64,000 bases of DNA from Sutcliffiella halmapala (GCF_002019665.1 NZ_KV917375.1:3266702-3330701); one strand, 5' to 3'; numbered from the stretch's first letter, positions 40,801 through 50,017 are shown. Numbers and translations: made by a program. The notes: generated by a model not told the origin, from the letters alone.

Positions 40801-41568
40801 ATGAGTAATTATCAGGAATTAATTATGATACAGCAACAGGTCATTCACTATAAAGCAGAGATATCAAAATTTAAAGATCAAATCAAAGAATTAGAGTTGG
40901 ATTTAGAAAAAGAAGGCATTCGAAATAAATATTTGCAAGCTCGAGTAAAGAGTTTGCAAAACCAACACGGAATTTCTACAAGTAACTTAATAAATCAACT
41001 TCGCAAAAAAGTGTTACACCTTGAGGTTTCATTAGAAGAAGAAAAAAAATTAAGTGAGACTTTACAACAGTCAACACCAATGGAAATAAAATCAACAGAA
41101 AAAAAAGAAACATCCTTCTACGGTTATTTTAATTATTCGATTCTTCATCCTAGCGATGGAGAAACTACCTTAACCATCATTAGTGATTTCAATATAGTAA
41201 ATGTTGGTGACATGGAAATGGAAGACGTGATAATTTGTTTAAAAATCATGCCTATCAATAAAATCGTCTTCTCTGGAAAAATATCAAATCCAAAGCTCGT
41301 TCAACAAACTGATCAAAACCGTCCAGCAGCGAATTGGGTTTACGCAATCGAAAACTGGAAGGATAAAATAAGAATGGACGGCGAATATTGGATTCGTTCC
41401 TTACAAATGCCAAATATCGCTCCTAAAGAGAATGCATCATTTAAATCCTTTGAGATCCACTTGGAAAGGCAGGATTCCCCAACCAAGTATACAGTAGAAG
41501 CGTTTATATATTGTAAAGATAATACTATTGGGTTGCCTAGTAACAATAAGATAATGATTCGTTTCTAA
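40801..41568 (+). CDS. Coiled-coil plus beta-domain protein, 255 aa
   Basis: Residues about 1-95 are coiled coil (QQQVIHYKAEISKFKDQIKE; LINQLRKKVLHLEVSLEEEKK), then a linker, then a ~150-residue beta-sandwich-like domain (YFNYSILHPSDGETTLTIIS; MEMEDVIICLKIMPINKIVFS; NWVYAIENWKDKI) that ends KIMIRF. GGGAGGGATTAG precedes the ATG. The coiled coil recalls the 961-residue neighbour, with which it might interact. No known family recognised. Confidence 0.6.
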   Translation: MSNYQELIMIQQQVIHYKAEISKFKDQIKELELDLEKEGIRNKYLQARVKSLQNQHGISTSNLINQLRKKVLHLEVSLEEEKKLSETLQQSTPMEIKSTEKKETSFYGYFNYSILHPSDGETTLTIISDFNIVNVGDMEMEDVIICLKIMPINKIVFSGKISNPKLVQQTDQNRPAANWVYAIENWKDKIRMDGEYWIRSLQMPNIAPKENASFKSFEIHLERQDSPTKYTVEAFIYCKDNTIGLPSNNKIMIRF

Positions 41569-41700
41569 TAGGCAAATCTACTATAATAATGGAAAAAAGG
41601 CGCTTGTACTAAGTGTTTCGCCCTCTCCAAATAGTCCTACTAGAATACATTATTGTAGGAAGTAAAAATTCCTACCAAAATTAAGAGGGAGGCAAAATTT

Positions 41701-41985
41701 ATGAGTTTGTATTATGAGTATAAGTCTTGTTGTGGCAAGAAGGACGACCGCAGAGAGCGTGCAGCTGATGTAGATCGTGAGAAGGATTGTTTTTGCGGGA
41801 AGTTTTTAAACAGGTTTTTAGGTGATGATGTTGATATTGTTACAGTTTCTGGGGCACCAATCTCTGGAATCTTAGCGTGTATTGACGATAAAACAGGAAT
41901 TCTTACGGTTGTAGGAGACGACGGTCCTGTTTATGTTTGCTGTTCACGTATTGAAACTATTTCACCGGCTACTGACGAATCGTAA
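41701..41985 (+). CDS. Small spore-type protein with Sm-like beta-barrel C-terminus (94 aa)
   Basis: Cys-rich charged head (YKSCCGKKDDRRERAAD; DCFCGKF) followed by VDIVTVSGAPISGILACIDD, GILTVVGDDGPVYVCCSRI, a pattern of five short strands like small beta-barrel (Sm/SH3-like) domains in spore coat proteins. RBS GAGGGAGGCAAAATTT. A GTAGGAA/TTCCTAC hairpin lies at 41655-41676 just upstream. Spore coat role inferred from composition and neighbours. Confidence 0.55.
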   Translation: MSLYYEYKSCCGKKDDRRERAADVDREKDCFCGKFLNRFLGDDVDIVTVSGAPISGILACIDDKTGILTVVGDDGPVYVCCSRIETISPATDES

Positions 41986-42001
41986 TAAGTCCAAATTCTA
42001 T

Positions 42002-42036
42002 AAAGGCTGTCTCAAAGTACTTTTGAGACAGCCTTT
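42002..42036. terminator. Terminator of the 94-residue gene
   Basis: 15-bp perfect stem AAAGGCTGTCTCAAA / TTTGAGACAGCCTTT. Confidence 0.85.
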
Positions 42037-42204
42037 TCCCTTCTAATTATTCCGAATAATCAAAACATTACAACAAAAGCATTGGAACTTATTATCACTC
42101 TAGTATATATATTTATTAATTCGTTACTCAGGTTTAATACTTACTGTTGAATATTTAGATAGTCTTTAACCTACATTAAGCATAAATCGAATGTGAATTT
42201 TAAC

Positions 42205-43122
42205 TTAGCATTTAAAATAATCGTAAATCCATTTTTCAATTTCTTCTCCCTGTGTTCTATAATCTTTAGCAGAAACACTTAGATTTAATGTCTTTTTAAA
42301 TAACATATTGTTTTCTCCATGCCCAAAACACCTAAAAACTACCGGTAAATTAATCATCTTATAATTTACTTTACATTGGCGAAGGTGACTAATTATTTTT
42401 GGGTGCCTACTTAAAGTTAATCTAGAAAAGAATTTACTATTTATTCTAGGTGACTTAGGAAGCATACTATTTGAAAAATAGATAACAGAGCAGCTTCCAC
42501 AATACTTATAAAATTTGTCAACCAACCAAAATTCATTCAAATAAAAATTTGATAAATATCCTTGATTAATGATAAATGCCTCATAAAAAGGTTCCGAATT
42601 AATATATTCTACAAAACGAAAATGTATTAAATCATCAGCATCAAGAGGCATTATATAGCCAGAGAAACCACCCTTCCTTAAATATACTCCTATTAATTTC
42701 CTTTTTTTCATTTTATCATTTGTAAAGCCCTTTGAGTTTACTGGTGGGGGAAATTGCGCTGATATCCATTCAACTTTTTTATTTTTCAATTCATTTATTG
42801 AAGGTTTTTCATGCCCTGCAATAATGATACGGAAATTTTTTTGAGTATTATTAAGTATTGACCTCAAAGTTCTACCTAGATTTTCTTCTATAATACTCCA
42901 ATTATTTGATACTTTTTTACTCTTTAATGATATCGCAAAGATAATTTCTTCTTTTTTCATTTCTTTCTTGAAGGAATTTTTTTTTTCATTTAGTTCATTT
43001 TCTATATATATTAACTTTTCTTTTATTGATATATTTTCATTGTTTACTATATTTTCTTCTATTTGTTTCTCCTCCCTTATTAGAAATAGGATTATGCATT
43101 TCCATTTCAAACAAAGAGACAT
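42205..43122 (-). CDS. Glycosyltransferase, GT-A (family 2-like), atypical N-terminus
   Basis: The protein contains EEIIFAISLKSKKVSNNW...LGRTLRSILNNTQKNFRIII and YIMPLDADDLIHFRF (DxD-like metal site) as in family 2 enzymes, then ~140 residues ending FKC. 305 residues if started at ATG 43122, where the RBS (GGAGT touching the ATG) is poor. A much better site, AAGGGAGGAG, precedes codon 21, which is ATA. Very AT-rich with strong Lys/Asn/Ile bias. The first ~50 residues are a charged helix. The acceptor is unknown. Confidence 0.6.
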   Translation of the reverse strand: MSLCLKWKCIILFLIREEKQIEENIVNNENISIKEKLIYIENELNEKKNSFKKEMKKEEIIFAISLKSKKVSNNWSIIEENLGRTLRSILNNTQKNFRIIIAGHEKPSINELKNKKVEWISAQFPPPVNSKGFTNDKMKKRKLIGVYLRKGGFSGYIMPLDADDLIHFRFVEYINSEPFYEAFIINQGYLSNFYLNEFWLVDKFYKYCGSCSVIYFSNSMLPKSPRINSKFFSRLTLSRHPKIISHLRQCKVNYKMINLPVVFRCFGHGENNMLFKKTLNLSVSAKDYRTQGEEIEKWIYDYFKC

Positions 43123-43829
43123 ACTCCAGCCTGTTAATTATGCTTTTCAAAAAAGAAAGATTCCAATGCTACTTGTGTCCGATTGTTTGAGCTCTAAAAA
43201 TTTATAACGTTCTCACAGATGTATTTGATAATTCAAATAGAGCCACTGTAATTATGAAATCGTAAGCCACTCAATTTCCAGTTTGAGAATGTCTTGATTT
43301 TGAGTGAGAGGTATGATAGGCTCGCTGCCTACTCTCGTAACACCATGGTTAGTCGACTTTCGAGCAAAATCTTACCTCTGGAGGGTCCGTGTCAAGAAAT
43401 TCTAGATTTACCAGTACTAAATCACTAATTGATAATCGGAGTGGCTCAAAATGTAATTAACAAGCACACACAGATATAGGCAAAATTCATGTACAAAAAA
43501 TGAATAGCATCAATATCTACAATATCCATAATAAACAAATTACTAACCAAGTTTAGATTATTTTAGAAACTTATAATATAGTCGGTTTTTCACTTATTTA
43601 CACAAGAAAACCTTCTTTGTAGACTAATTAAGAAAAAGATAGATATAACATTCCATAGAGAATTATAAGTCACGTACTTCTATTAAGCATAAAAACTAAA
43701 CCAAAATTAAAAGCTTAGTATTTAGGCCTTGAAATATATTTTTATCAGGTATCGGTAGAAATGTCCAAATCAAACAAGCTCTTCTCTCATATAATATGTT
43801 GATGAATAAATTATGAAAGGAAAATTCAA
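43123..43829. other. Non-coding gap containing an inverted-repeat-flanked remnant
   Basis: About 700 bp without a convincing gene. It holds the short element at 43240-43447 and a plain AT-rich remainder leading to the RBS of the dehydrogenase gene (GAAAGGAAAATTCAA). Confidence 0.5.
43240..43447. mobile_element. 208-bp remnant with GAGCCACT inverted ends
   Basis: The left end GAGCCACTGTAATTATGAAA and the right end read inwards, GAGCCACTCCGATTATCAAT, agree at about 16 of 21 positions. A further GTAAGCCACTCAATTTCC lies inside the left end. Multiple GAGCCACT-like end repeats are reminiscent of IS21-type termini, but no istA/istB sequence remains. Treated as a deletion derivative, low certainty. 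Confidence 0.35.
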
Positions 43830-45107
43830 ATGAACGATTTTACAAAAAAAGAAATAGCTATTCTGGGTTTAGGATACGTTGGCTTACATTTAGCTATATT
43901 ATTTGTTCATAAAGGTTTTAAAGTTATCGGAATTGACATAGATATTGAAAAAATCAACAAGTTAAAAAAAGGTGAGAGTTATCTATCAGACATATCAAAA
44001 GAATTAATAATAGAAATAAACAAATCAAATTTGTTTGAAGCAACAAACGAATTTAAAAGCGTAGAAAATGTTGAAGCATGTATACTTTGTATTCCAACGC
44101 CATTATTAAATCGCCAAACACCAGATTTAAGTTATATCCGATCAACAATTAAATCAATTACTCCTTACCTTAGTAAGAGAAAACTTATTATTTTAGAGAG
44201 TTCTACTTATCCAGGTACAACTGAAGAAGTAATCCTTCCTATGCTAGAAAAAGAAAATAAGAAAATCGGAACTGATTTTCACCTAGCATATTCCCCAGAA
44301 AGAATTGATCCTGGTAATAAGAAATATCAATTAGAAGATATACCAAAGGTAATTAGTGGTGTTACCTATAAATGTTGCGAGAAGATTAAATATTTGTATA
44401 GTAAAGTTTTTAATAAAACAATTATAGTTTCTTCCCCTAAAGTGGCTGAAATGACTAAGTTGTTAGAAAACACTCAACGATTTATAAACATTTCCTTAAT
44501 AAATGAAATAGCAATCATTAGCAATAAGCTAGGTATTAATATTTGGGAAGTAATTGAAGCAGCAAATACTAAACCATTTGGTTTTGTAAATTATACACCT
44601 GGACCTGGAATTGGTGGGCACTGTATACCTGTCGATCCTCTTTATTTATCGTGGAAGGCCAATGAGTGCGGGATAGACTCAAAATTCATTAGACTTTCTA
44701 ATGAAATTAATACACAAATGCCTAACTATGTGGTTGAAAGAATCACAAATATATTGTCAGCTAAAGGGTTGTCTATGACAAATTCTAAAATACTTTTAAT
44801 TGGTATGACATATAAAAAAGACATAAATGACTTACGAGAGTCTCCATCAACTACTATTTTAAGAGAATTATTAAAATTAAATATTATTGTCTCTTATCAT
44901 GACCCTTTAGTAAATAAATTAGAGATTGATACAAATATATATGAAGGAATTGAACTATCAGAAAAAGTATTAATAAACTCTGATTGTGTTGTTATATTAA
45001 CAAATCACAGTAACATAAATTATGATTTAATTATCGAATACGCCCCCTTAGTATTTGATACGCGTTTTGAAATAAAGGGTGATTTTCCAAACGTAGTTTA
45101 TTTATAA
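43830..45107 (+). CDS. UDP-N-acetylglucosamine/mannosamine dehydrogenase (WecC/TviB/WbpA family)
   Basis: A 425-residue nucleotide-sugar dehydrogenase: N-terminal NAD motif AILGLGYVGLHLAILF, middle ESSTYPGTTEEVI and YSPERIDPGN, catalytic Cys in PGPGIGGHCIPVDPLYLSWKA, C-terminal domain GMTYKKDINDLRESPS. The ERIDPG motif and PG-GIGGHCIP are typical of UDP-HexNAc 6-dehydrogenases, distinct from the UDP-glucose enzyme at 56949. It makes UDP-uronic acids for polysaccharide. Strong AT bias; alone between long gaps. Confidence 0.8.
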   Translation: MNDFTKKEIAILGLGYVGLHLAILFVHKGFKVIGIDIDIEKINKLKKGESYLSDISKELIIEINKSNLFEATNEFKSVENVEACILCIPTPLLNRQTPDLSYIRSTIKSITPYLSKRKLIILESSTYPGTTEEVILPMLEKENKKIGTDFHLAYSPERIDPGNKKYQLEDIPKVISGVTYKCCEKIKYLYSKVFNKTIIVSSPKVAEMTKLLENTQRFINISLINEIAIISNKLGINIWEVIEAANTKPFGFVNYTPGPGIGGHCIPVDPLYLSWKANECGIDSKFIRLSNEINTQMPNYVVERITNILSAKGLSMTNSKILLIGMTYKKDINDLRESPSTTILRELLKLNIIVSYHDPLVNKLEIDTNIYEGIELSEKVLINSDCVVILTNHSNINYDLIIEYAPLVFDTRFEIKGDFPNVVYL

Positions 45108-46208
45108 ACCCATTGATTTAACTTCACAACCGTTTTAGACTTTAAGTCCATTTTGGCCATAAAATGGCTAATTAAGTATATACTTTACAAGGATTATACG
45201 CTTCTATGCCTATTCAGCATACAAGATTTAAACGATTTATAAACGACCCAACTTATAACTTATTGTTGATTTATATCCAGTTGTATATAAATTCTTTCTT
45301 ACCTGTGTAACAACAAAATCGGATGTTGCTTAGGCAGGCGCCATATGTCAAGAACACTACATTGATTTACTCACAGTTGCTAGAATTTCCAAACGAATCA
45401 CTTTTCCCCCATAAAAAACATTAAAGTAACTATTTTTCCTTTTGGATTCGAGGATTTAGATAATTAGAAACTTTTCAATCACAGTCTGCACATCCACATT
45501 CCAGAATGATAACCGCCATCAATGAATTCAGCATGCTTGAGAAGTATCAGATATCTTTACTCTTTCTATTCTATATTTCATGGTTAATCCATCGAAGGCA
45601 TAGTGACAATCGTTGCTATCCTTTTTTTGACATGAGATCACTTTATCTCTATTCAAAAAAACTTTAAATCCGAATCTAAATTCCTATCCGTAAATCGAAG
45701 AGAGACAAGTCAATAAAAGAACTTTCAGAGCTAGAAACGAACTTTACCTTCTTTGAAAAAGATATTACTAGTACTTCTTTCAAAACTTTATATTCAATAA
45801 TGAAGGTACTCATACTTGTGTAAGTAGTTTCAGAAAGTACAAAACCCGAGACTGAAAAATCACTGCCGAGACAAATAATCAATAATAAGGGGAATACTTC
45901 TGTAGCTCACTCATTACAGAGTAAATTATAGCCACATATTTCTGCTTTACAAGCATGCTAAATCACTATTACTCTTTTACTACTACAAAGGTTTGCAATT
46001 CAATTCCAATTTAGGAAATAATGATTCAATCATTTAGTAAGTTCTGAATCATATATTTCTTAGTAGAAAAATTGCTTCTTAAAAATACAATAGTTATAAC
46101 GGACTTCCTCCAATAAGTATGTTTTGCAATTTACTCATTTGGAGTTTCCCCTATTTGAAAATACCGTAATATACCCTGAAATCTTTTGATCCAAATTTAG
46201 AAATGCAT
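45108..46208. other. 1.1-kb gap without recognisable genes
   Basis: No frame with an RBS and plausible protein on either strand. A palindromic CCATTTTGGCCATAAAATGG lies at about 45151-45170, possibly ending the dehydrogenase transcript. The rest has mixed composition and looks like decayed coding sequence. Confidence 0.5.
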
Positions 46209-47033
46209 TCATTTATAAAGGTCAATCAAATAATTTTTTGCTTTCTTGTTCTTAATTTGCCTAAAATTGTTCTTAATGTGTTTTTCTAAAGATAATGAAG
46301 TCCAAGAAAGTACTCCAACAGGTAGTTTAAAATGATAAAGATTACTGTTTCTTACATTTAATCCCTTGCAAAAAATTGTATTTCTAGGTGAGGGATGCCC
46401 GATTTTAGTTCTTGCCCCTCGAAATTTTTCGAAATTCCATATCATATTAGGGTATTCCTTATTTAAATACTTTACAGAGCCTTGCTTACGTGAAATCAAG
46501 TGATTTAAAACAGACTGATCAAACAAATTCACCTTCCTTGCAATCTCATACTTTAACTCTCTCCAGATATTTTCAAATTCATAAAAATGTTGTTGAGATC
46601 CTGAAAAAAGACAACCCATAGAGTAAATCTCTTGAGGAATCATTAAATTGGCCCCGCATTCACGCTTATTTTTCCCGTATCCATATGATATTGTGTTTAT
46701 TTTATTTATATCTAATTTATTCTTCAAATCAGTAAATACTAACATATCTGCATCAATCCAACAGATATATTTATGTGTCTTTGCTGCGTGTAATAATATT
46801 AAAGGTTTTGCTGAACGTATCGGTAGTTTGCCTGAATATTCTTTCAGATTTCCCAATGAAATAGTATTATCAATAATACAACCTGGTAAATTCATATTTT
46901 TTGAATCTGTATAAATTTTAAGCATTGAACTATTACTTTTGGAAAAAGAACGTGCTAAACCTCTTACGTATCTATGATATTTTTTTCCGTACGCAGCAGT
47001 AATAAAAGTTATTTCCCCATCAGTATTATTCAC
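46209..47033 (-). CDS. Glycosyltransferase-like protein (GT8-type fold)
   Basis: A 274-residue protein with ITFITAAYGKKYHRYVRGLARSF, YICWIDADMLVF (D-x-D), and NLFDQSVLNHLI (D/N-Q-D-like block), which are the nucleotide-sugar and metal-binding features of GT-A retaining enzymes such as GT8. GTG start 47033 with only a weak RBS. AT-rich like its neighbours. The acceptor sugar is unknown. Confidence 0.6.
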   Translation of the reverse strand: MNNTDGEITFITAAYGKKYHRYVRGLARSFSKSNSSMLKIYTDSKNMNLPGCIIDNTISLGNLKEYSGKLPIRSAKPLILLHAAKTHKYICWIDADMLVFTDLKNKLDINKINTISYGYGKNKRECGANLMIPQEIYSMGCLFSGSQQHFYEFENIWRELKYEIARKVNLFDQSVLNHLISRKQGSVKYLNKEYPNMIWNFEKFRGARTKIGHPSPRNTIFCKGLNVRNSNLYHFKLPVGVLSWTSLSLEKHIKNNFRQIKNKKAKNYLIDLYK

Positions 47034-47074
47034 GGTCTCACAAAAATCTAAATTTTTGTCCTTTATTATATTAT

Positions 47075-47545
47075 TTAACTGTGGTTTTTTATGATTTTTT
47101 TTTTTAAAACCTTAGTTCTAACTTCATTACTTACAACATCATATAAAGCAATTCCATGTTGGTATTCTTTTCTTTCTGCATCATGTAATATTATTACTCC
47201 GTTAGTGTTTAATACTTCAAGACCAACAGCTAAACATTCTACTCTACGGCGCCCATCAATAAATATCAGATCATATTCTGGTACCTTATTTTGCATTAAC
47301 GGCCAACATGCATAATGGCTTTTATATCCACTTGTTTTTTCAAACACTAGATTAATTTTTTTTCCAAATTGTTTTTTTGCCTTTTCATACCATTTTATAT
47401 GATGTTCAATGCTTGTAATTTGTGCATCTGGACATTCTTGTAACATTATTTTGGTTGAATATCCTGGCCCATACTCTAATATTTTTTTAGGTTTTATTTC
47501 TCTCAACCATTTTCTAAGTGTATTTTCAAAATCATGCATCGACAT
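47075..47545 (-). CDS. Small class I SAM-dependent methyltransferase-like protein
   Basis: A 156-residue protein with motif I ILEYGPGYSTKIML, ITSIEHHIKWYEKAK (acidic end of strand 2), YDLIFIDGRRR and GVIILHDAERKEY. It resembles glycan-associated methyltransferases that sit next to glycosyltransferases. Start 47545 with GGAGG upstream (ACCTCC on plus strand). 40 bp upstream of the GT8-like gene on the same strand, so probably one operon. Confidence 0.65.
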   Translation of the reverse strand: MSMHDFENTLRKWLREIKPKKILEYGPGYSTKIMLQECPDAQITSIEHHIKWYEKAKKQFGKKINLVFEKTSGYKSHYACWPLMQNKVPEYDLIFIDGRRRVECLAVGLEVLNTNGVIILHDAERKEYQHGIALYDVVSNEVRTKVLKKKIIKNHS

Positions 47546-48175
47546 TTTTTACCTCCGATTTAAATTTAGTTTTTAAGGGATTAAGCAAGCTATTTTTCCT
47601 TTTTTAACAAAAAAAAATTATTTCACATCATCTTATAATAAACAGATTTATTTTACTAAATTACAAATGAAAACCTCTCTAAAATATAACACCCCATTTC
47701 ATTTTACTAATTTATTTATATGCAAGATGTACGTCTCTCTATCCCAAAAACAATACAATCCATTCTTAATTATGTTTTTTTTCTGAATTAACTAATATCA
47801 ATTCGATAGATAAATTCCTTTTTTAAATAGCAATCAATAATTTGATAATAAACTAGGAGAATCAAATCTATTGTTAAGATAAAAACACTTAAATTACTAT
47901 AAACAATCTGTAATTTTAATCTTTCATTAACTTTTTTAGAACTGCATACAATTATAAAATATAAAGGCTAATCCATTTACCTGAAAGGTATACTTTGAAA
48001 AGTTCCCTAACTAAAATAGAAATAGATGTGTGTATTAATGCTAAAGATTATAGATTTACAGCTAATTCAAATTAATGTAATCTGGAGTTAGGCATTAATG
48101 ATTAGAAAGAAGTAAAATATAAAAATCTTGTAGGTACTATCGATCAATTTTAGTCATAAAGGGTTTTCTTTTCAT
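47546..48175. other. AT-rich gap without recognisable genes
   Basis: About 630 bp, very AT-rich, no convincing reading frame on either strand. It separates the acquired-looking glycan islet from the short-peptide cassettes. Confidence 0.5.
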
Positions 48176-48202
48176 AAAAACATCCTAACCTAGATTAGGA
48201 TG
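48176..48202 (-). terminator. Terminator of peptide cassette A
   Basis: CATCCTAA (48181-48188) pairs with TTAGGATG (48195-48202); T5 follows on the minus strand. The stem includes the stop codon of the peptide gene. Confidence 0.75.
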
Positions 48203-48320
48203 TTATCACTATAATTCTAGAACGCACATTCCTGTTCTCTTCCTCTTCACTTTTTCTTTTTTCCAGTACGCTTTCCGCAACAAGCTTTTTTTCACCCATT
48301 ACTCTCCATGTTTGTATCAT
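48195..48320 (-). CDS. Short basic peptide A (41 aa), RVMGEKKLVAES family
   Basis: Begins MIQTWRVMGEKKLVAESVLE and ends in a charged, then hydrophobic tail (SRIIVITS). AAGGAGT precedes ATG 48320. The first 17 residues are nearly identical to the two other peptides at 48553-48696 and 49040-49132, and each has its own terminator, so these are three tandem copies of one family. No match to a family I can name. Expression in sporulation is suggested by upstream elements. Confidence 0.6.
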   Translation of the reverse strand: MIQTWRVMGEKKLVAESVLEKRKSEEEENRNVRSRIIVITS

Positions 48321-48494
48321 AAATTCTAGTACTCCTTCCATTTTGAACTATTAGCAGTTTATTCAGTTGGCTTAAGAAGTGTTTGTACATATAGATTAGT
48401 AATTCAACCCATTGATTACATTTGAATGCCTATTTAATCAAGTTACTTTAATTTTTGTCTGTTTGTATAGTAACTCACAGCTTGCTTATAACAC

Positions 48495-48524
48495 AAAAAA
48501 TCCAGGTTTATACCAGGATTTTTT
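48495..48524 (-). terminator. Terminator of peptide cassette B
   Basis: AAAAAATCC...GGATTTTTT stem-loop about 30 bases after the stop of peptide B. Confidence 0.7.
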
Positions 48525-48552
48525 ACACGATCATCAAACTTATCCTTATAAC

Positions 48553-48696
48553 TTAAGATTCGCACTTAAAACCGAAGCCGATTTTAAATTTACACTTCCA
48601 ACTTAACTTCTTCCTTTTCTTCTCACACTTACTTTTTCCCAGAAGCGACTCTGCAACTAGTTTTTTTTCACCCATTACTCGCACAACTTTTACCAT
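48553..48696 (-). CDS. Short basic peptide B (47 aa), RVMGEKKLVAES family
   Basis: Begins MVKVVRVMGEKKLVAESLLG; then a very Lys-rich stretch (KSKCEKKRKKLSWKCKFK) and an end GFGFKCES with three Cys in total. AGAGGAGTGTTAAC is the RBS for ATG 48696. The tail differs completely from those of A and C, showing a conserved head with variable basic tails. Confidence 0.6.
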   Translation of the reverse strand: MVKVVRVMGEKKLVAESLLGKSKCEKKRKKLSWKCKFKIGFGFKCES

Positions 48697-48979
48697 GTTA
48701 ACACTCCTCTCATCTGAATTACTAATAGAATATTCCTATTATCATGAAAGCGATTGGACAAGGGTTTATAGGAATAAAGCATTTTAGAAAATTTTTGATC
48801 TGATGAATTAACTAGTATTAATCACCAATTAATCAGTTAATTAACGTATACATAATTATTGTCTTTTATACTTCTTCTCATTCTATTTTATTAACAATAA
48901 TGATAGATTGTATCAGCTACATCCCTAGGACAGAAATACATTTTAATAGAGAATAATAGATTATATTTTTTCAAAACAT

Positions 48980-49011
48980 AAAAGCATCCTAGCCTAATCC
49001 AGGATGCTTTT
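48980..49011 (-). terminator. Terminator of peptide cassette C
   Basis: AAAAGCATCCT (48980-48990) pairs with AGGATGCTTTT (49001-49011). Its sequence resembles the terminator of cassette A, supporting duplication of whole cassettes. Confidence 0.75.
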
Positions 49012-49039
49012 ACTATCTATAATTTTCAAAATTACAAGT

Positions 49040-49132
49040 TCAACCTTTTTTCTTTTTCTTCTTGTCTTTTTTTCTTTTTGAACTTTCCGAAACGAGCTTA
49101 TTTTCACCCATTACTCTCCATGTTCGAATCAT
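49040..49132 (-). CDS. Short basic peptide C (30 aa), RVMGEKKLVAES family
   Basis: Begins MIRTWRVMGENKLVSESS and ends in a nearly pure Lys tail (KRKKKDKKKKKKG-type). AAAGGAGAAGTAAC precedes ATG 49132. Its upstream sequence (ATGTACAAACAC ... TGAATAAA) is clearly related to that of cassette A. Confidence 0.6.
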   Translation of the reverse strand: MIRTWRVMGENKLVSESSKRKKDKKKKKKG

Positions 49133-49166
49133 GTTACTTCTCCTTTCCACTTGAACTACTATCAAT

Positions 49167-49194
49167 TTATTCATGTGGACTAGGATGTGTTTGT
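49167..49194 (-). promoter_or_regulatory. Sigma-K-like promoter of peptide cassette C
   Basis: Minus strand AC - 17 bases - CATGAATAA. Cassette B has AC - 17 - CATGATAAT and cassette A AC - 17 - ACTGAATAA in the same relation to the gene. These deviate from CATANNNTA but are mutually similar. Confidence 0.35.
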
Positions 49195-49226
49195 ACATAA
49201 GTATAAAGAGTAAGTCACTTTGCTTT

Positions 49227-49658
49227 TTAGATACCTATTACATGTAACTCTTTCACTTCTTGTATCGTCAAAAAAATCGAATCCTCTGTGTTTGGTGCTT
49301 TGATTTCTAAGATTTCGTTTTGATACCCCGCCACTTTTCCTACATACTCCCCGTCTAGTGTAATGATTTTACACATTTTCTTAGTCATTTCTGGTGTATG
49401 CCTAGTTAATTCGTAAATTTTTTCTTCTAACGATAATGAATGAAATGGTCTCTTTTGTGCTTTTTTCATTTCAGCTTCCTCTTGCTCTTTCTTTAGATCT
49501 ATAGTTTGGATTTGAATCTTCTGCTTTTTCATCCGCCTTTTTGCATCTACTACATCCAGCTGAATTTCACTTTGCATCGGAACTGCCACATTTGAGTTTG
49601 AAACTGTCTGTATATAAAGCAGCGGCATTTGTTTTATTTTATCTGTTTGCTTTTTCAA
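49227..49658 (-). CDS. CotO-like spore coat protein
   Basis: A 143-residue protein. A basic, Gln-rich N-terminal half is followed by RPFHSLSLEEKIYELTRHTPEM and a beta-rich end MCKIITLDGEYVGKVAGYQNEILEI, LTIQEVKELHVIGI, matching the CotO family layout (EEKI..L...P......C.I.T....Y.G.I). CotO helps assemble outer coat/exosporium in Bacillus. TTG 49658 is chosen because GGAGG is eight bases upstream; a GTG at 49673 overlaps that site. Preceded by a long gap and followed by the peptide cassettes on the same strand. Confidence 0.6.
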   Translation of the reverse strand: MKKQTDKIKQMPLLYIQTVSNSNVAVPMQSEIQLDVVDAKRRMKKQKIQIQTIDLKKEQEEAEMKKAQKRPFHSLSLEEKIYELTRHTPEMTKKMCKIITLDGEYVGKVAGYQNEILEIKAPNTEDSIFLTIQEVKELHVIGI

Positions 49659-50017
49659 CCTCTGCACCTCCACATCCTTCTATTCTTTAATATGTATGCA
49701 ATTGGCTTGTCTCTTTTTACAAGAAGTTAATGTGTTAGGTATACTACCTAGCATAAATTAATTGGATTTCCCCCCTAAACCTCTCGCTAAGAACTATATT
49801 GGTGGGACGAAAGTTGGTATCCATATAGCATATCTATACCTTTTTTCTTTCAAAATAGTAATTTTCATAGGCGCTTAAATGCTTTATTTACACCTTTTAC
49901 ATAAAATCGCAACAAAAAAGGCTAAAGTATAGTAATTTTCATGTACGTTTTAATAGAAATTGAATACCTTATAAAATGTGAAAACATTACTCAACCACAT
50001 TAAAAGGAGGATATTTA
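49659..50017. other. Divergent promoter region
   Basis: About 360 bp between the CotO-like gene and the 137-residue gene. An inverted GTTAGGTATAC/ACTACCTAGC-like segment lies near 49733-49755. On the minus strand GCATACATAT near 49700 is close to a sigma-K -10. No gene seen. Confidence 0.45.

Noticed and set aside
45676-45882. 68-codon frame in the 1.1-kb gap
   Set aside because: No RBS, no recognisable protein features; treated as chance.
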